Origin: an uncultured Lachnospiraceae bacterium
GTDB taxonomy: Bacteria > Bacillota > Clostridia > Lachnospirales > Lachnospiraceae
NCBI GenBank assembly: GCA_902776305.1
Contig: CACYPS010000013.1
Location: forward strand, 47,657 to 111,656
DNA: 64,000 nt
Direction of reading: 5' to 3'
The notes beneath the pieces were generated by a model that saw only the letters and a list, made by a program, of their open reading frames with translations, was not told the origin of the DNA and ran no database searches. Both the position numbers and the translations under genes were made by a program. Shown here one piece after another: positions 7,975-16,045 of the stretch (its first letter is position 1; the number at the start of each line of letters is the position of its first letter).

Positions 7975-8994
7975 ATGGCATTATTTGAATCCTATGAAAG
8001 AAGAGAGCCTCAGATTCTTGCTTGTCTGAAAGAGTACGGAATCTCTTCAATTGAAGAATGTAAAGAGATCACAGACGCAGCCGGCATCGATGTTTATCAC
8101 CTTATCGAAGGCATTCAGCCGATCTGCTTCGAGAACGCTAAGTGGGCATACACAGTTGGTGCTGCCATCGCTATCAAGAAGAACTGCCGTCGTGCAGCAG
8201 ACGCAGCTGCAGCTATCGGTATCGGTCTTCAGGCATTCTGCATCCCGGGATCAGTTGCTGACCGTCGTAAAGTAGGTCTTGGCCACGGCAATCTCGGCAA
8301 GATGCTTCTGGAAGAAGAGACAGAGTGCTTCGCATTCCTCGCCGGTCATGAGTCTTTCGCAGCAGCTGAAGGCGCTATCGGTATCGCTGAGAAGGCGAAC
8401 AAAGTTCGTACAAAACCGCTTCGTGTTATCCTGAACGGTCTCGGCAAAGATGCAGCTCAGATCATTTCCCGTATCAACGGATTCACACATGTAGAGACAG
8501 AATTTGACTACTATACAGGAGAAGTCAAAGAAGTCGCAAGAACATGCTACTCCAAAGATCCGGAGTCACCGCGTGCAAAGGTTAACTGCTATGGTGCAAA
8601 CGATGTTCAGGAAGGCGTTGCAATCATGTGGAAAGAGAATGTTGATGTTTCCATCACAGGTAACTCCACAAACCCGACTCGCTTCCAGCATCCGGTAGCA
8701 GGTACATATAAGAAAGAGCGCGTTGAAGCAGGCAAGAAGTACTTCTCAGTTGCTTCCGGCGGCGGCACAGGCCGTACACTTCATCCGGACAACATGGCAG
8801 CTGGTCCGGCTTCCTATGGTATGACCGACACTCTGGGCCGTATGCATTCCGACGCACAGTTTGCAGGATCCTCCTCCGTTCCGGCACACGTCGAAATGAT
8901 GGGACTCATCGGTGCAGGTAACAACCCGATGGTTGGTATGACTGTTTCCACAGCTGTATCTATCGAGGAAGCTGCAAAGGCAGGAAAGTTCTAA
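7975..8994 (+). CDS. GGGtGRT family protein
   Basis: 339 residues named for the conserved SGGGTGRTLHPDNMAAG motif, seen at ~266-283. ATG 7975 is preceded by GGGAGGA at ideal spacing; the frame is open further upstream but without a ribosome site. The protein has Ala/Gly-rich helical segments (TVGAAIAIKKNCRRAADAA) and no signal peptide, so it is probably cytoplasmic. It forms a two-gene operon with the NifU-like scaffold and ends at a strong terminator. The function of the family is not established to my knowledge; the link to Fe-S metabolism is from its partner gene. Confidence 0.9.
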   Translation: MALFESYERREPQILACLKEYGISSIEECKEITDAAGIDVYHLIEGIQPICFENAKWAYTVGAAIAIKKNCRRAADAAAAIGIGLQAFCIPGSVADRRKVGLGHGNLGKMLLEEETECFAFLAGHESFAAAEGAIGIAEKANKVRTKPLRVILNGLGKDAAQIISRINGFTHVETEFDYYTGEVKEVARTCYSKDPESPRAKVNCYGANDVQEGVAIMWKENVDVSITGNSTNPTRFQHPVAGTYKKERVEAGKKYFSVASGGGTGRTLHPDNMAAGPASYGMTDTLGRMHSDAQFAGSSSVPAHVEMMGLIGAGNNPMVGMTVSTAVSIEEAAKAGKF

Positions 8995-9015
8995 TATAAC
9001 ATGTAAACTAAAGGG

Positions 9016-9045
9016 GCGCCGTCGGCATATGCCGGCGGCGCTTTT
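9016..9045 (+). terminator. Terminator of the GGGtGRT operon
   Basis: GCGCCGtCGGCAT pairs with ATGCCGgCGGCGC and is followed by TTTTATT. The T-rich tail leads directly into the TTCTTCATCGCG repeat. Confidence 0.9.
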
Positions 9046-9046
9046 A

Positions 9047-9168
9047 TTCTTCATCGCGTAATACCCGTGATTTTAATCATGAGATACGCGCGCAAAGTGA
9101 AATCTGGCTTCATCGCGCAATACCCGTGACGTGGGTCTATGATACGCGTGCAAAGTGAAATTTGGCTT
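9047..9168. repeat. TTCTTCATCGCG dispersed element, two tandem copies
   Basis: Two copies with a 59-base period: TCATCGCG(T/C)AATACCCGTGA, then ...TATGATACGCG(C/T)GCAAAGTGAAAT and TGGCTT. Single copies occur at 15347, 34532 (reverse) and 38181. Confidence 0.85.
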
Positions 9169-9185
9169 GAACGGAGGTGAGAACC

Positions 9186-10001
9186 ATGCCGCAAAAGGAC
9201 CGAGGTAAAAACGGCAGTGTGGGAATAGGCGATACGGAAATGTATTATGTTTCTTTTGGCACAGGAAAAAAGAAACTGGTTGTTTTACCCGGCCTGTCGG
9301 ACGGGCTTGCTACTGTAAAAGGGAAAGCCTGGCTCCTGTCGATCCCGTATAAAAAATTTTTGCAGGACTATACAGTGTATATGTTCAGCAGGAAGAATAA
9401 AATGCCGGAGGGCTACAGCATTAGGGACATGGCCGATGATCAGGTCTGCGCTATGAAGGCGCTCGGAATAGACAAGGCCGGTATAATGGGCGTATCTCAG
9501 GGCGGCATGATTGCACAGTGCATCGCTATAGATTATCCGGAGATCGTGGAATGCCTGATTCTGGCGGTCACGGCACCAAAAGCCACGGATATAGTCAGAG
9601 ATGTCGTGTCGGGGTGGATCGGCATAGCAGAGCTTGGAGACCACACTGCACTTATGGTAGATACTGCTGAGAAGATGTACTCGAAGAAGTATCTCGATAA
9701 GAACAGGAAACTGTTTCCGGTGCTTGCCAGATTTACAAAACCGTCAGACTATGAGCGATTCTTTAGGAATGCATACGCTATACTGGACTTCGATGTACGA
9801 AATGAACTCGGGAAAATAAAAGCCCCGACTCTGATTATAGCCGGAAGTGATGATAAAACTGTCGGTAATGATGCTGCGAACGAGCTCAATAAAGGAATTT
9901 CCGGCAGTGAGCTTTATATCTACGAAGGTCTGGGGCATGGGGCGTTTGAAGAAGCTAAGGATTTTTATGACAGAATATTGGATTTTTGCAAATCCCATTA
10001 G
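9186..10001 (+). CDS. Alpha/beta hydrolase
   Basis: 271 residues from ATG 9186, chosen over an upstream GTG (9177) because GGAGGTGA ends five bases before it. Nucleophile elbow GVSQGG (Ser ~99), acid-loop Asp in IAGSDDKTVG (~219) and catalytic His in GLGHGAF (~250) make a complete triad. The strand preceding the elbow (MKALGIDKAGIMG) is typical of small-molecule esterase/lipase-like hydrolases. No signal peptide. Substrate unknown; it stands alone behind the tandem element 9047-9168. Confidence 0.85.
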   Translation: MPQKDRGKNGSVGIGDTEMYYVSFGTGKKKLVVLPGLSDGLATVKGKAWLLSIPYKKFLQDYTVYMFSRKNKMPEGYSIRDMADDQVCAMKALGIDKAGIMGVSQGGMIAQCIAIDYPEIVECLILAVTAPKATDIVRDVVSGWIGIAELGDHTALMVDTAEKMYSKKYLDKNRKLFPVLARFTKPSDYERFFRNAYAILDFDVRNELGKIKAPTLIIAGSDDKTVGNDAANELNKGISGSELYIYEGLGHGAFEEAKDFYDRILDFCKSH

Positions 10002-10163
10002 CCCGACCAAAGCAGGATACGTATCAATGCATGTAAAGACAATAGAGTACATGCTCCAGACAGAAATGCTTATAATCAATCCGGAATGATATAGGTGTTA
10101 TTATGGATGCTTTGTTAGACGATATAGTAAAGGCTGTTATATAGCACATAAGGAGGATTTATT

Positions 10164-10787
10164 ATGAGTTTGTTTGATTCGTTCGATGAGATGTTTGCGC
10201 AGGTACAGAGTGCAGCAATGAAGGCATATGAGGAGAACCAGAAATACCAGAGTGTTACTTCACTTACCTTCAAGCCGGTGCCTGCAGAAAAAGCAAAAGC
10301 ACTCAAGGCGGCGGACACCGGACTCTTCGGACTGGGATTTCTGGGAGGACTCTTTGGACGAGATAAGGCGAAGTTTATCGAGTCGATTGAGCAGGGAAGA
10401 ACAGCATATACAGAGGTTCTTGTGCTCGCAAGAGAGCACCGGGTCGTTGATCGATCCGAAAATGATCCTGAGTCTGTTCTTTACCAGTACTATTATAAGG
10501 TGGCAGATCTCAACGGGAACGTGATCCGTGAGGACGTCCCTATGATAGACGACAAGTATTCTATAGCTCTTGAGTATAACAATGGTGATTCTGCCAGCCA
10601 GACAGGGTGTGCCGATGTGGTAGATCCGGGCAGCTATCGTCATATGTACTTAGTGTGTTATTATCTTGGAGATGACCAGCATTTCGTACTGCTTACGAAA
10701 GAGCAGCTTGATGATATGACACTTCTGATGAATAATGCAGGGTCACGCTTTCTTTATACGGAAGATGGCGTGGGATATAGATGGTAA
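10164..10787 (+). CDS. Uncharacterised protein with Gly/Phe-rich segment
   Basis: 207 residues, AGGAGG ribosome site, not recognised. An N-terminal helical region (~1-45) is followed by a Gly/Phe-rich hydrophobic stretch GLFGLGFLGGLFG (~51-63), too short and broken for a certain membrane helix. The C-terminal ~120 residues look like alternating beta strands (TAYTEVLVLAREHRVVDRS, YQYYYKVADLNGN) with many aromatic and acidic residues. No signal peptide and no Cys cluster. Flanked by a hydrolase (163 bases upstream) and a terminator-like hairpin directly after its stop. Confidence 0.65.
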   Translation: MSLFDSFDEMFAQVQSAAMKAYEENQKYQSVTSLTFKPVPAEKAKALKAADTGLFGLGFLGGLFGRDKAKFIESIEQGRTAYTEVLVLAREHRVVDRSENDPESVLYQYYYKVADLNGNVIREDVPMIDDKYSIALEYNNGDSASQTGCADVVDPGSYRHMYLVCYYLGDDQHFVLLTKEQLDDMTLLMNNAGSRFLYTEDGVGYRW

Positions 10788-10800
10788 GAATGACAGTACA

Positions 10801-10904
10801 GGAGCTGTCGCATCAGATCGTGCCGACATAATTTACAGCAAGGCGTTAGCGTGTAACGTCTGCCGGAAATTGTGTTGTCGCGTCTGGGTGCGGCAGCTCT
10901 TTTG
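10801..10904 (+). terminator. Nested-hairpin repeat acting as terminator of the gene ending at 10787
   Basis: Outer arms GAGCTGTCGCATCAGA and TCTGGGTGCGGCAGCTC with a TTTTGTT tail; the interior contains a second imperfect hairpin. Member of the GGCTGTCGCATCAGG family. Confidence 0.7.
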
Positions 10905-11033
10905 TTCTGTCGTGGGACCTTGAGGATGCTTCTTGACAGGATGCCGACAACTAGGCAAAATAAAGTTAAATATGAAGTCACAGTATAGTGTAGATATGAT
11001 TCACAACGGATGGCAAGTAATAGCAAATAACTC

Positions 11034-11098
11034 AAACTTCACACTTCATAGCACAAATTTAAATGATGAGACTGATATGGAACTGCAAGTGGGAAGTT
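11034..11098. repeat. Inverted repeat resembling termini of the 54.2-54.7 kb element
   Basis: AACTTCACACTT and AAGTGGGAAGTT form a 12-base inverted repeat with one mismatch around ~40 bases, just upstream of ATP-grasp copy 1. The GTGGGAAGTT arm equals the core of the terminal repeat of the elements at 54159 and 54471. It may be a remnant. Confidence 0.35.
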
Positions 11099-11133
11099 AA
11101 ACAAGGAAACGATAGATCACAAGGAGGACTAAT

Positions 11134-12315
11134 ATGAATTATATATTTATCTCACCTGCATATCCCGTCACCTGTACGTATTTTTGCGACCGCCTGCATG
11201 AACTTGGCGTAAATGTGCTCGGCATCGGAGATGTGCCCTACGATACCCTGAACGAGCAACTGAAACGCTCCCTGACGGAATACTATTATGTGAGCTCCCT
11301 CGAGGATTATGACCAGGTGTACCGCGCCGTTGCATTTTATATCCATAAATACGGAAGGATAGACTGGCTGGAATCCCTGAACGAATATTGGCTTCCCGCA
11401 GACGCCCGCCTGCGCACGGATTTCAATATCGCCACCGGGACCAGAGACAGTGAAATTGGGGATTTGGTGAGAAAGTCCGGTATGAAGAGAGTTTTTATAG
11501 AAGCCGGCATACCTACTGCCCGCCAGCATATAGTCAGTGATCTTGAAGCCGCAAAGGCCTTCATAGAACAAGTCGGATATCCCGTAATCGCAAAACCCGA
11601 TATAGGAGTCGGGGCGAACGGTACGGTGAAGATCAATTCGGAAAGTGAACTTATCTCTTTCTATGAAAACGTTCCGTCCGAACTCTATGTGATGGAACAG
11701 TTCCTGTGCGGTGATATATGCACATATGACGCTGTCATAGATTCACATTGCGAGCCGCTGTTCGAATCTATGTGCACCTATCCGCCGGTCATCGATTCGG
11801 TTCACAACGATGAAAATGTTCACTTTTACACGACGCCCGATGTGCCTGAGAAGCTGCGCGACCTGGGAAGAAAAGCTGTAAAGGCTTTTGGGGCAGATAG
11901 CCGATTTGTCCATTTTGAATTCATTAATCTGAAGCAGGATTGTGAAGGTGTCGGAAAGGCCGGAGACTTTGCTGTGATGGAGGTCAATATGCGTCCGGCA
12001 GGCGGACATGATCCGGATATGATGAATTATGCTCAGTCAACGGATGTATTCCGAATTTACGCTGAGATGGTCACACAAGACAAGCGCATGATGCCTGAAT
12101 CGGGTGAGCGTTATATCTGCGCATACGCCGCACGCAAAGACGGTCATACCTTTACACATACCCATGAGGAAATCATGGAGCGTTACGGCAGCGATATCGT
12201 GATGCAGAAGGAAATGCCGGCGATCGACTGGCCGTCGATGGGCAGATATGTCTATATGGCAAGATTTAAAGAGAAGGCGGAGATGGACAGATATTTTGCA
12301 TTTGTCCTGGAATGA
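11134..12315 (+). CDS. ATP-grasp ligase-like protein, copy 1
   Basis: 393 residues with AGGAGG site. The ATP-grasp fold is indicated by YPVIAKPDIGVGA (~149-161; nucleotide-binding Lys), the hinge-like MEQFLCGD (~189) and the metal-binding segment FVHFEFI/VMEVNMRPAGG (~260-293). The N-terminal ~110 residues form a preATP-grasp-like domain (FISPAYPVTCTYFCDRL, VNVLGIGD). It is clearly paralogous along its full length to the protein at 51953-53140. The family resembles CarB-like carboxylate-amine/thiol ligases of unknown substrate. Copy 2 is next to an esterase; this copy has none, and its transcript ends in 41-base tandem repeats. Confidence 0.88.
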   Translation: MNYIFISPAYPVTCTYFCDRLHELGVNVLGIGDVPYDTLNEQLKRSLTEYYYVSSLEDYDQVYRAVAFYIHKYGRIDWLESLNEYWLPADARLRTDFNIATGTRDSEIGDLVRKSGMKRVFIEAGIPTARQHIVSDLEAAKAFIEQVGYPVIAKPDIGVGANGTVKINSESELISFYENVPSELYVMEQFLCGDICTYDAVIDSHCEPLFESMCTYPPVIDSVHNDENVHFYTTPDVPEKLRDLGRKAVKAFGADSRFVHFEFINLKQDCEGVGKAGDFAVMEVNMRPAGGHDPDMMNYAQSTDVFRIYAEMVTQDKRMMPESGERYICAYAARKDGHTFTHTHEEIMERYGSDIVMQKEMPAIDWPSMGRYVYMARFKEKAEMDRYFAFVLE

Positions 12316-12500
12316 GACAGATGAGGGTACAGGCCCGGGCATCTGCCTCGTAATTGGACAGATGAGGGTACAGGCACATGCATTTGCCTTGGAATTGGAA
12401 AGATGGGAGTAGAGCCATAGGCATTTGCCTCGTAATTGGACAGATGAGGGTACAGGCATATGCATTTGCCTCAGAATGAAAAAGATTGAAGTACAAAGAA
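12316..12500. repeat. 41-bp tandem repeats after ATP-grasp copy 1
   Basis: GACAGATGAGGGTACAGGC recurs at 12316, 12357, 12398 (degenerate) and 12439, with a fifth decayed unit near 12480. Each unit has AGGCA...TGCCT inverted arms. The array begins one base after the stop codon. Confidence 0.85.
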
Positions 12501-12512
12501 CTTGCCTACATG

Positions 12513-12521
12513 TGTTACAAT
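12513..12521 (+). promoter_or_regulatory. Possible extended -10 of the feoAB fusion gene
   Basis: TGTTACAAT gives a TGn extended -10 without a good -35. It would create a ~120-base leader that includes CAGTTAGTCTGATTGA at 12586-12601, a motif shared with the other feo promoters. Confidence 0.3.
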
Positions 12522-12649
12522 AGATTCCGGTAAAAGATTTTACTGAAAAGTATGTTCGGCTAAGACTTCCAATATTTACTTACTCAGTTAGTCTGATTGA
12601 TGTAAGCGAAGAGTTTTGGTCTGCAATAAGTAACGCATGAGGAGACAGC

Positions 12650-14995
12650 ATGACAATTAAAGACCTGAATATCGGGCAGACCGGCGTCATAACCGTGGTC
12701 GGAGGAGAGGGTTCCTTACGGCAGCACTTTTTAGATATGGGTGTCATTCCCGGCGCAGCGATCACAGTTGTAAAATATGCACCGATGGGAGATCCCGTCG
12801 AACTGATGGTGCATGGATACAAACTGACCCTGCGCCTGGACGACGCAGCTAAAATAGAAGTAATACCGGCAGAGGGACGTGACGGAAAAGTAGAAAAAGC
12901 AGCAGAGATTTCGAAAAGGGAGCATCCCGGACTTGGCGAGGGAGGAAAATACCACCCACCCGGCAGCGGAGATCCCCTTCCGGATGACACGATCCTTACC
13001 TTTGCGCTTATCGGAAATCAGAACAGCGGAAAGACGACGCTCTTCAACAGGCTGACCGGTACAAATCAACATGTCGGTAATTTTCCCGGGGTGACAGTGG
13101 ATCGAAAAGACGGACCGATTCAGGGGCGTAAGGATACGATGATCACGGATCTTCCCGGTATTTATTCCATGTCGCCTTACAGCAGCGAGGAAATCGTATC
13201 AAGAAATTTTGTACTGGACGAGAAACCGAAGGCGATTATAGACATCGTGGATGCTACGAACATTGAGCGCAACCTGTATCTGACGATGCAAGTGCTTGAG
13301 ATGAATATCCCGACGGTAGTGGCGCTCAATATGATGGATGAGGTCACGGCCAACGGGGGCAGTGTCGACGTGAATACGATGGAAGCTATGCTGGGCGTTC
13401 CGGTGCTTCCGATCTCAGCCGCAAAAAATGAGGGTGTGGATGAGCTGGTCGACCATGCTATTCATATTGCTCATTATCAGGAGAGGCCCCTTCGCCAGGA
13501 TTTCTGTGATGAGAACGACCATGGCGGAGCAGTGCACAGATGTATTCATGCAATCAGCCATCTGATTGAGGACCATGCTAAAAAGGCCGGCTTGCCTGTC
13601 CGATTCGCGGCTTGTAAAGTTATCGAGGGAGACAGACTCATTCTCTCGCAATTGAAGTTGGATCAGAATGAGACTGAAACGATGGAACACATCGTGAAGC
13701 AGATGGAAAATGAGCGCGGACTGGACCGCAGCGCTGCAATCGCAGATATGCGCTATGCGTTTATTAAGAAGGTCAGCGAGGCGACTGTAACCAAGCCGAA
13801 AGAGAGCAGGGAGCGCACACGCAGTGAGAATATTGACCGATATCTCACAGGAAAATATACGGCGATCCCGATTTTTATAGGCATCATGGGACTTGTTTTC
13901 TGGCTCACGTTTAATGTGATCGGTGCATGGCTTCAGGGATTGCTGGAAATGGGCGTCGGAGCTCTCAGCGATCTTGCGGACCGTGCAATGACAGCTGCAC
14001 ATGTCAACGAGGTCATCCATGGTCTCATTATCAAGGGAATATTCGAGGGCGTCGGAAGTGTACTCAGCTTTCTTCCGGTGATCGTGACGCTGTTCTTCTT
14101 CCTGTCCATGCTTGAGGACAGCGGTTACATCGCCCGCGTAGCCTTTTTCATGGATAAGCTGCTCCGCAGGATCGGCCTAAGCGGACGAAGCATCGTTCCT
14201 ATGCTGGTCGGGTTCGGATGTACGGTCCCGGCGGTCATGGCAACGAGAACACTGCCCAGTGAACGCGACAGAAAAATGACAATTTTGCTGACTCCGTTCA
14301 TGAGCTGCTCGGCAAAGGTTCCGATTTATTCATTTTTTATCGCTGCATTTTTCCCGCAATACGGATGGCTTATTATGACAGGCCTGTATGTGCTCGGTAT
14401 AGTGACTGCGATCTTGATTGCGTATCTGTACAGAGGGACTATGTTTAGAGGAGAGGCGGCGCCATTTGTCATGGAACTCCCGAATTATCGTATGCCGGGA
14501 GCGAGGAACGTCATTCAGCTTCTGTGGGAGAAAGCCAAAGATTTCCTGCAGAGAGCCTTTTCGATCATTTTGATTGCTACCATTATTGTGTGGTTCCTGC
14601 AGAGCTTTGACCTGCGTTTTAATATGATCACGGATTCGCAGAGCAGTATTCTTGCGATGATCGGAGGCGTTCTGGCGCCTATCCTTAAGCCGATCGGTTT
14701 AGGCGACTGGCGTATCTGCACATCTCTGATCAGCGGTTTCATGGCGAAGGAGAGTGTGGTGTCCACGACGAAGATCCTGTTCGGAAAGAGTCTGACATCG
14801 GTACTGACACCGCTTTCGTCGGCAACCCTCCTGGTGTTCTCGCTGCTGTATACGCCGTGCGTGGCAGCTGTAGCTTCTATTCGTCGGGAGCTCGGACTTA
14901 AGTGGGGGATTGGCGTTGTGATCTGGCAATGTGTAGTCGCCTGGGTCGTAGCGCTGCTTGTCCGAACGGTCCTGATGCTCATGGGGGTCGCGTGA
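12650..14995 (+). CDS. feoB: FeoA-FeoB fusion, ferrous iron transporter
   Basis: 781 residues. Residues 1-77 are a complete FeoA (SH3-like) domain (LRQHFLDMGVIPGAAITVV, GDPVELMVHGYKLTLR). A Gly/Pro/His linker (~80-118) joins it to FeoB: G1 GNQNSGKTT (~121), G3 DLPGIYS (~166) and G4-like NMMD (~227), then the helical insulation domain and a polytopic membrane part from ~397 with gate segments (GFGCTVPAVMATRT, PFMSCSAKVPIYSFF). It imports Fe(II) across the cytoplasmic membrane under GTPase control. A FeoB-associated Cys-rich gene overlaps its stop by one base. A second, unfused FeoB is at 23313. Confidence 0.95.
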   Translation: MTIKDLNIGQTGVITVVGGEGSLRQHFLDMGVIPGAAITVVKYAPMGDPVELMVHGYKLTLRLDDAAKIEVIPAEGRDGKVEKAAEISKREHPGLGEGGKYHPPGSGDPLPDDTILTFALIGNQNSGKTTLFNRLTGTNQHVGNFPGVTVDRKDGPIQGRKDTMITDLPGIYSMSPYSSEEIVSRNFVLDEKPKAIIDIVDATNIERNLYLTMQVLEMNIPTVVALNMMDEVTANGGSVDVNTMEAMLGVPVLPISAAKNEGVDELVDHAIHIAHYQERPLRQDFCDENDHGGAVHRCIHAISHLIEDHAKKAGLPVRFAACKVIEGDRLILSQLKLDQNETETMEHIVKQMENERGLDRSAAIADMRYAFIKKVSEATVTKPKESRERTRSENIDRYLTGKYTAIPIFIGIMGLVFWLTFNVIGAWLQGLLEMGVGALSDLADRAMTAAHVNEVIHGLIIKGIFEGVGSVLSFLPVIVTLFFFLSMLEDSGYIARVAFFMDKLLRRIGLSGRSIVPMLVGFGCTVPAVMATRTLPSERDRKMTILLTPFMSCSAKVPIYSFFIAAFFPQYGWLIMTGLYVLGIVTAILIAYLYRGTMFRGEAAPFVMELPNYRMPGARNVIQLLWEKAKDFLQRAFSIILIATIIVWFLQSFDLRFNMITDSQSSILAMIGGVLAPILKPIGLGDWRICTSLISGFMAKESVVSTTKILFGKSLTSVLTPLSSATLLVFSLLYTPCVAAVASIRRELGLKWGIGVVIWQCVVAWVVALLVRTVLMLMGVA

Positions 14996-15156
14996 TGGTC
15001 AATATATGGGACATTATTCTTTCAGCCCTGATTTTTGTGGCGGTCGTGATGGCAGTTGTCCACATCGTACGTACAAAAAAGCGCGGCGGCAGCGCGTGCT
15101 GCGGAGACTGTTCGAACTGCGTCTCTTCCTGCGGCGAACACAGAGGAAAGTCATAG
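14995..15156 (+). CDS. FeoB-associated Cys-rich membrane protein
   Basis: 53 residues starting at the ATG of TGATG, overlapping the FeoB stop. One N-terminal membrane helix (IILSALIFVAVVMAVV) is followed by a basic stretch and a Cys-rich tail CCGDCSNCVSSC. This is the usual small FeoB companion in Clostridia, thought to serve like FeoC or to pass iron on; function unproven. Translational coupling with FeoB is expected. Confidence 0.88.
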   Translation: MVNIWDIILSALIFVAVVMAVVHIVRTKKRGGSACCGDCSNCVSSCGEHRGKS

Positions 15157-15258
15157 ACAGAAGTGTTTTGCAGCGTATCTTGGCTTGCGCTTTCATATTC
15201 AAGTTTCACTTGCGGGATTTTGCCGGGATTTGGGTCAGCGTCAGATAGGATAAAGAGA

Positions 15259-15341
15259 GGGCTGTCGCATCAGGAAAAATGAAAATAACCGCTATACATA
15301 GCAGATATGCGCAAATATCATCTGCTGTGTATAGCGGTTTT
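15259..15341 (+). terminator. Composite hairpin after the feoAB operon
   Basis: The left arm GGCTGTCGCATCAGG of the dispersed family stands alone (15259-15274), followed by a complete inner hairpin ACCGCTATACA...TGTATAGCGGT (15288-15338) with TTTTC tail. The right outer arm is missing. Confidence 0.65.
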
Positions 15342-15346
15342 CTTAT

Positions 15347-15393
15347 TCTTCATCGCGCGATACTCGTGACCTTAGTTTGAGATATGCGCGCAA
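15347..15393. repeat. TTCTTCATCGCG dispersed element
   Basis: TTCTTCATCGCGCGATACTC, GTGAC and GAGATATGCGCGCAAG match the copies at 9047, 34532 and 38181. It abuts the T-tail of the hairpin ending at 15341. Confidence 0.8.
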
Positions 15394-15424
15394 GGCATTC
15401 TTGAAGCCATATTACGGCAGCTCC

Positions 15425-15838
15425 TTATGTCCTCTGCTTCTGCGAGAGCAGGTCACTGAGGTATCTGCTGTAAAAGAAGTCATGCGTAAGCTTGTCATAC
15501 TCCGCCCACATCGGGAGCGTTTCGCATGCGGACGCTCTCGGGCATGGCGGAGCCCCGTCCGCAAGGCACGCAACTGTCGCGAACTCGCCTTCCATCAGCT
15601 CCAGTATCTCACCGACGGAGTATTCTTCCGGCTTTCTGCAGAGCTTATATCCCCCGCCCTTTCCGCTGGCTCCCACAAGAAGGCCTCCGGAAACCATACT
15701 TTTCACGATAATCTCCAGATATTTTTTTGAAATCCCCTGTCTGGCAGCTATATCCTTCAGCGGAATAAAACTGCCCGTGTCATGTTCTGCGAGATCGATC
15801 ATGACTCGGATGGCATATCTTCCTTTTGTAGTGACCAT
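15425..15838 (-). CDS. Rrf2 family regulator, IscR-like
   Basis: 137 residues from MVTTKGRYAIRVMIDLAEH, with AGGAGG upstream on the minus strand; a longer frame lacks a ribosome site. Residues 1-60 hold the winged HTH with GISKKYLEIIVKSMVSGG. Cys 91, 99 and 105 (CLADGAPPCPRASAC) occupy the place of the three Fe-S cluster Cys of IscR, so it probably senses Fe-S or iron status. It is divergent from iscS-iscU with overlapping control elements. The cluster-binding role is inferred; CymR-type regulators lack this Cys triplet. Confidence 0.9.
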   Translation of the reverse strand: MVTTKGRYAIRVMIDLAEHDTGSFIPLKDIAARQGISKKYLEIIVKSMVSGGLLVGASGKGGGYKLCRKPEEYSVGEILELMEGEFATVACLADGAPPCPRASACETLPMWAEYDKLTHDFFYSRYLSDLLSQKQRT

Positions 15839-15913
15839 CGCTTCTACCCTCCTAAAAAAATGTGTCTGAACCGGAAAAGTCAAGAGAAGGTTCATAGAGT
15901 AAATCTTTTGCCT

Positions 15914-15943
15914 ATTATAGCGCAGGGTGAGTAGGTAAATCAA
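15914..15943 (-). promoter_or_regulatory. Promoter of the rrf2 gene
   Basis: On the minus strand TTGATT (15938-15943), an 18-base spacer and TATAAT (15914-15919). TAGGT lies within the spacer. Confidence 0.7.
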
Positions 15944-15973
15944 GTCACTAATTACCTATTGACACAGTAGGTG
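15930..15973. promoter_or_regulatory. Candidate Rrf2 operator between rrf2 and iscS
   Basis: TAGGT (15932), ACCTA (15954) and TAGGT (15968) recur; ACCTATtgacacagTAGGT is an inverted repeat overlapping the iscS -35 region. Position suits repression of both genes by the Rrf2 protein. Confidence 0.5.
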
Positions 15974-15987
15974 AATAGGACTATACT
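15959..15987 (+). promoter_or_regulatory. Promoter of iscS-iscU
   Basis: Consensus TTGACA (15959-15964), 17-base spacer, TATACT (15982-15987). Confidence 0.85.
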
Positions 15988-16045
15988 GAGTCTCAACAAG
16001 AGGAAATCCAATGAATTGTATGAAGGTGACGAAAGGAGAAAACCA

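Noticed and set aside
12316-12500. CRISPR-like or iteron array
   Set aside because: The period is 41 with degenerate units and no spacers, and no replication gene is near, so it is listed only as a tandem repeat.
15056-15253. 65-residue frame after the FeoB companion
   Set aside because: It is an alternative frame of the Cys-rich companion gene and has no start signal of its own.
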